Positions 58,070 through 64,000 of a stretch of DNA of 64,000 nt are shown in pieces. A model generated the notes under the pieces. It saw only the letters and a list, made by a program, of their open reading frames with translations. It was not told the origin of the DNA and searched no databases. This stretch comes from Zonotrichia leucophrys gambelii (taxonomy: Eukaryota; Chordata; Aves; Passeriformes; Passerellidae), in NCBI RefSeq assembly GCF_028769735.1, contig NC_088173.1:21640038-21704037 (forward strand). The letters run 5' to 3'. Position numbers and translations under genes: made by a program. Position 1 is the stretch's first letter; each line of letters opens with the position of its first letter.

Positions 58070-61000
58070 AATCCTTAAAATCTATTCATTTCTAGGAGAA
58101 AAAGAAGCACTTGTAGATACAATAAACATCCCAAAGCACATCTTAGAAAATTGCATTATGTATCATGTAGCAGTCTGAAAACTACAGCACACTTCATTCG
58201 TACCACAGGCTGCTACAACCATTTCTACTACAAAGAATTTTTGCAGACATAGTAAATTCTAAGGAACTTTTCAAAAAGTAACAGTTGAAAGATTCGCTGT
58301 GATTATGTTGCATGGACTACATCAAAATTTGCTGTGCATTGGTTACTCCGTCCCATGAAGGAGCCTTTTCAAGACTTGACTCCCTTCCCTATGGAACCAG
58401 TCTGTTGGGTTTGTATTGTGGGAATGCAGCTCATGGAACACTTCAGGTGTAGTAATCTACTCTGAAATGAGTCTTCACAGTCTCACTGTGCTCTAGTTTC
58501 CCTCTATAAACAGCATCTGAGAGTTTTGTCCTTTTCTTTGAGGGCAAAACTCAAGATTTCTGTTCATTTTGTTAATCTTGTGTTGATCTTCACAGGGATT
58601 AAATTTGATGTATTTTACCATGTATCTGCATGTGATCCCTTTTTAAACAAGGAAGCAACCATGCATTTGCATTAAAGTGACTCATTAGGAGTAGTCTCTA
58701 ATTGCATCTGTTTGAACATTTAGTACAGATCTTGTTTCTACAGAAGTATTGTTATGGTCAATTCAGTGGAAGAAGAATTTGTGATGATTTAGTCAATGCA
58801 ATAGCCAACTACCATGTTCTGTTGTGAGACATGCTTTCAAACTATTTATAAAAGCAGCAGTAATTATGTCCGTAACTCAGTGAAGAAATAAAAACCATGT
58901 TGCTTGCCTCCTTCAGCAGAACCATTTAATTCAGAGAAACCATGTAGCTGTTTCACCCCACTTTGGGACACCTCTTTATAACAGATTGCACCTGTATAGC
59001 CATAAAAGGTTATGATTATCTCTACCTTATTCATCTCTGTAGATTACCTTTTAAAAAGATTAAAGACTAATGCCTTCGTCTTATTCAAGCCTGGGGAGAC
59101 AGCATTGGTACTCTTGTCACAGATGACGAAGAATAGAAGTACAAAAGAAAGGTAATCCCCTGAATAAACTACATTTGCCCTGGAATTACTGTTTTAATAG
59201 CTTGGCATTTTCAATCAATCATGAACAAAGAATTTAGCTACTACTCTATTTCTTTCTGATGCTCACTGCAATTACATGTAGAGTTAACTACTCTTGCTCA
59301 TATTAGTATTTGCTCAGTGGTCTTGTTTATATGGACCAGGGTTTCAAATGGTTTTGCCTTTTTGAGTGTTATTTTATAACTTTTCATGGCTTGTACCTGT
59401 TTTTTTTAATTCAGTACAAGACACTGAATGCTGACAGCATGAGCAATGAATGATGCTGTCAATTGATTCAAAGGTGAAGTTGCCTGGCAGCAGCTATGAT
59501 GGCATAAATGAGGAAAATATAACATTGCCTTATTACCTCAAATTTATCTATTTATTTATTTAACTTTTCAATGTGTTTGAGGTGCTATAATTTATGTAGC
59601 AGTACTTTGGTGTCTTTTATGAGGGCCAGTCTTAATTCATTACTAAGTCTATTTTAGAGCAAGGCTCTATTCTGCTGATTTGCTAAATTAAAAGTAATTT
59701 TTTCTTCATATTCAGGGAATTTTTTTTAAGAACAAATTTCATAAATTTCCAGAATAGAATATGTTTAAACAATTAAAATCTGACAGAGTAAATTAAAATA
59801 TAACTAAGTCATTTTGCGAAAATTCATATGAAATACATTCATTTTCTCTTCCTCAACCAAATATGGCTACTAAAAATATATTTATTATGTATGGCTCATG
59901 AAATAGTTTTTTAAAGATATGAAAAAATTAATTTTTTTCTACAAGGCTTAAACGTACAGAAAATAGTGTAAAAGGACAGTATCAATGTGAAAAACTAGGA
60001 GTTTTGAGAAAACCAGTTCAAATGTAAAATTTCAAATATCACTTCACATTTCTAAATTCAGTAATTTTTATGGACTAATGTGTTAGCTGCAGATTTTCTC
60101 TTAGTGTGCTTGCAGTGAGACTTTCTGGTTACTGTTTTCATTTTCTGAGTTAATGCCATAGGTGCTCAAGTTTCCAGTGCCATGTAAAATGTTGTATAAC
60201 ACAGTAGGGGATGAAAGTTTGTTCAACTGTAGGAGTGCCCATCAAGTTAATTACAGATTTGCATTAGTAGGAGGAAGGGGCTTATCTGAGAGCAGAACAT
60301 TGCTAAACTCCTCTAAAATAGTGAGGCATATTCAGAGTCATGCAAAGTCAGTTAAAGCACTCAAATGCAATGATGACTTCAGCCAATATTTGGGTTTCAC
60401 ACCTGCATGACTTAAGACAGTATTATTATTTTTAACACCATAAAGAAACTTCCAAGAACTTGAAGAGTTCTAAAAGATAATACCCATTGATGTAACTCCC
60501 AAATTATCTTAAATCACAGCAGTATTCAATCTTAGTATTTGTCATTCTTCTTGCCAGACTTGTGTTATATGCACATGCTTGTGTGCTTTTTGTCTTATAA
60601 ATATTAATATATATATATACTACCACATAAAACATTAAAAAATTCTATTAGTACTTCGGCTACCATTCTTGTGTAGGCAAAATATAAGGAAGTGATAAAC
60701 AGTATATTTTACTGGGATGATTTTGACATTTCAACATAAATGAAAATGATCAATTTATGGCCAAAGCATTTCTAAAATAATTCTTTAACTTAATCAGAAA
60801 ACAATGAATCATGTGTCACAATTACAAAATTAAACTGAGTGCAGCATGACATTTCTCCAGTTACTTTGAAGCAAAACTGGAATGATGTCAAAAGTCAGTC
60901 CTTCAGTATTTGTAAATGATGGCTATTCTGTCACAGGCATCTCACTGTGCATTTTCCCATCAGCATAAAGAAGGCTAGCAAGGATTCAATGGCTTTTTAT

Positions 61001-64000
61001 CATTATTGACAAGGGCTGGATACCTAAGTGGTTCAGTGAAGCTGGGGACCATTTTCAGAATACATGGGTGCCAGGCCTGGATGATGAAAGCTCTTCCTGT
61101 CCTGGAGCTGCCCTTTTCTCCGGGGCACATGAAACAAAGAAAGCAGTTTGTGTAACAAGACCCCAATCAGTCACCATTCTTGTTTGTATTTCTCCTGTAC
61201 TGGATAAAATTAATTGGCCCTTTTTATGGTTTTTCTCCCTTCAAGCACTTAAAACACCACAATTATAATAATGTTTTATGTTACTATAATGGCTGTGCAG
61301 AATATATTTGTCCAATTCTGTGTTTCTCAAACACAATTAGCACTTCTATTTAGTATTAAATATTCATAAATTTGACCTTAGGGAACTAGTGACTATTAAC
61401 TGAGAGAGAGATTGATAACAGCCCTCAATTTAGAGAGCTGATGGTTATTTTCCTCTTTTGCAAGAGCGGTAAAGGTACATCCAGAGGCTGCAATGTCAGG
61501 AAGAGATGCAATTTGCATAATTATTTTTTTTTCCTTATATCATAATTTTATTTTGCTCAAGTACTTCTTTCATGAAAGAGAAAAGGAAACTACATTCTAC
61601 AAATGTTTCTAATATGTAATCTTTCATAAGAGTAATCCATTTTTGTGTGGTTGGAGAGCCTAAGAAGTTTTGTCTGTTGTTTGCCAGAACACTCCTTGCC
61701 AGTTGATTAATGTTGAAATATCTACTGTTCCAATGTTAATTTCACAGGCACGAAATTTAGTTTTTACATGATAAAATGCAATAAGTAGCAAGAAACATAG
61801 AGAACACAGTGATCTTGACAAAATCCTGGAAAAGTGTGTGAGACTTCATTTCCTTTTGCATAGTGAAGTCAGATTGTAAGTCAAGGAACATTTAAGGGTT
61901 AGAAAATGTCTTCCACTCTTTCACATTACAATGCTCTTACTGAGACTGCTTTCCATGTGCTGAAAAGTTGTATGAGACATTTCCTCTCTCACTATATGAC
62001 TATATTGAGCTAATAATGTGGACTCGGAGCAGAGTGGGTTAGAGGGCTATGAAGAGCAGGTTTGGATTTTCTGAGCTAGAAGTTTCAGCTGAAAAAAGTC
62101 TTCTATGTTTTTTTTTTAATCTTGGGTGAGTGGGTGGATTGGTTGGTGGGTTGAGATTTTTTTTTTTTGTTAGGTTTGTTTTTGTGACATTTGAAGCAAC
62201 TAATTTATTGAGTAGCAACCTTCAAAATGGTGTTGGGACATAAACTGTGTTCACATCTCAGCAGCAAAGGAAACCAATCTGTAGTTTTAGACTCAACAGA
62301 AATTGTCCTAATTTTCTGGAAATGTATTGGTGGACAAATGTTAGAATTAGTTTAGCATTTTTCAAAATGACATACAGAATTCCTCTCAAATATTATCATT
62401 CCAGTGTTAAACTTCTGATAATGAAGATATTCTGTTAGGGTGTCAGCGTTAGAGGGCAAGGCAAAAATATCATTGGTTCCAAAACTATTTTTGAACCATT
62501 TGGAGATGGAGTTATTTGTAAGAGTTATACCTGTATAGGAGGAGATGGGAACTCTGAATATCCTGCCAAAAAGCTCTGTAGGCCAAGCAGTAGCGAAACT
62601 AAATATCTAACCATTTAAATAATAACAGATTTATGTGATTATTCTGTCTTCAGGGTTGTGCAAGGATGTAAAAGTAATCATGGAATAAAGAGATTTTATT
62701 TGAGACAGGTGCAATGGAAGATTACAAGATGATATTGCTAATTTTGATATATTTATTCTATTAGCTATTTTAATTAGATATTTATACTTTTAAGCAGATG
62801 AAAACTCAGAAAATTTTTGATCTAACATGCCTTCCTGAAACTGGCATGTTTATGAAAATAATAGTAATAATAGTAGTAATAATAATAATAATAATAGTTA
62901 TTGTTATTATTATTTACCAGAAAAGAGATACATAAAAAGTACAAGGAAGTTCCTTGAGATATAGGTATTTTACCTAGTTGACTAAAACTTGCTGGAATGT
63001 CTTAGAATTCAGGAACTTCATCATTAATTGACTCTAGGCATGAGCAGCTAATTAATAGTGTACTAAAAGAAGTGCAAAATCTCTTCATTGTAAGTGGGTC
63101 CTCTACGTAACCAGTGACACAAACAAGCTTTTCTGGAGTCCTGACTGCTATAACTGTACCAGGAGAAAAGTCAAAAGAGAAAACAAGTGTATGATTTTGT
63201 CTCCTTTTATTACAGCTGAAAACAGAATCAATGTGCCAATGAAATAATGCTGGAGATAACAAACAAGGACTCATTTCACAGACAGTGCTCTTTTGAAAAA
63301 ACTCATTTTCTGTTATCTCTTAGTTTGCTTAACTGGTTTTATCTATCAAAGCTATTTTATTTGAAGGTGAATCAAAATCCTAATTACTACAAGGTACAGA
63401 CAAAGGACAGCTATTTAATTGGGTTAAGGGTACTGAGCTCATTTTCTTTTTTTTCCCCTTAATTATGGGAAGTTAATGTATATGCATTATCTGAGATTTG
63501 AAAAGGACTTAGAATCTTTATATCACTTCAGATACTGTAGGAACAAGTGCTCTATTTATTTTAAACTGATGGCAAGCCCGTTCCTTTCAATAAATAAAGA
63601 AGCAGGGGAAAGAGATTATTGGCAAAGAAAACAGCTGTATCATCAGTATACCAACAGAGTTCTTTGCTTTTTAATAAGCTATATTTATGTCTGCACCCTA
63701 ATTCCTACCTCACCATCACTCAAATCCAGTTAAAATATATATTTTTTATCATGTCAGATTTTCCACATGGACCATGTGAGAAAACAGAGCAAAACAGAAA
63801 TTCTTGTACCAATGTTTTCATATTAATATTATTATGTACACTAATAGATAACGTGTTCTGAGGATGTTTTTCTAGCCTTAAACCTTTTATACCAAATATA
63901 TGTGGGTTTAGTTTTTATTTATTATATTACTGAACAGATTTTTAAATTAAGGGAAAAAGACCCTGATTATTTCCCCTTTTCTTTTTCCAGTCTTTTTTTT
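58070..64000. other. Unassigned AT-rich DNA to the window end
   Basis: No gene was assigned. Small features are a TGACAGCAT/ATGCTGTCA inverted repeat near 59432-59461, a TA run near 60606-60619, an AAT/ATT repeat at 62856-62916, a G/T-rich patch at 62126-62190 and a TATT run near 59550. The minus-strand frame at 63002-63180 follows an acceptor-like TTTTCTCCTGGTACAG but is not supported further. Confidence 0.4.
62856..62916 (+). repeat. (AAT)n then (ATT)n trinucleotide repeat, self-complementary
   Basis: An AATAATAGT/AATAAT array turns into GTTATTGTTATTATTATT. The two halves are inverted relative to each other and could fold into an AT hairpin of about 20 bp. Confidence 0.88.

Noticed and set aside
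63002..63181. Minus-strand frame after an acceptor-like TTTTCTCCTGGTACAG
   Set aside because: It ends in a stop with no poly(A) signal close by, and has no recognisable protein. Acceptor-like tracts are frequent in this DNA.

Overview
The window looks like AT-rich, largely non-coding nuclear DNA from a songbird (Passeriformes). The strongest evidence is the repeat content: many CR1 LINE 3' ends, two LTRs of a common avian endogenous-retrovirus family, and two copies of a composite SINE with a tRNA-Ile-like head and a CR1-type tail, an architecture known from passerines (TguSINE1-like). CpG is sparse, there is no CpG island, and nothing bacterial, plasmid or phage-like is present. Family names are from memory, not from a database search.

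Layout. A tRNA-Ile/CR1 SINE lies at 62-199 (-). A compound pentanucleotide microsatellite at 4771-4960 (20 TTCTA units, then 17 TTCCA units) appears to grow out of a CR1/SINE tail. Two same-orientation avian LTRs lie at 7721-8235 and 10441-10998. CR1 pieces lie at 13703-13960, 15836-15890 and 17062-17220. From 18.8 to 32 kb there are two pairs of short, near-identical direct duplications (about 85 bp and 156 bp). A good candidate 3'-terminal coding exon with a poly(A) signal lies at 25502-25792 (-). The stretch 39.2-40.74 kb is nested: an intron-less, disabled AFG3L2-type pseudogene is interrupted by a truncated SINE and abutted by a CR1. Further CR1, an LTR-like block and old CR1 relics occupy 43.9-48.5 kb and 53.5 kb. 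A cysteine-rich possible exon lies at 54240-54416 (+). The rest is unassigned intergenic or intronic DNA.

No intact multi-exon gene, tRNA, rRNA, CRISPR array or novel multi-gene system can be supported. Most long open frames are chance frames or repeat shadows. The two exon candidates are isolated and I cannot assign either to a gene. The most informative observations are the nested AFG3L2 retropseudogene (processed pseudogenes are uncommon in birds), the two unexplained short duplication pairs, and the SINE and microsatellite history.
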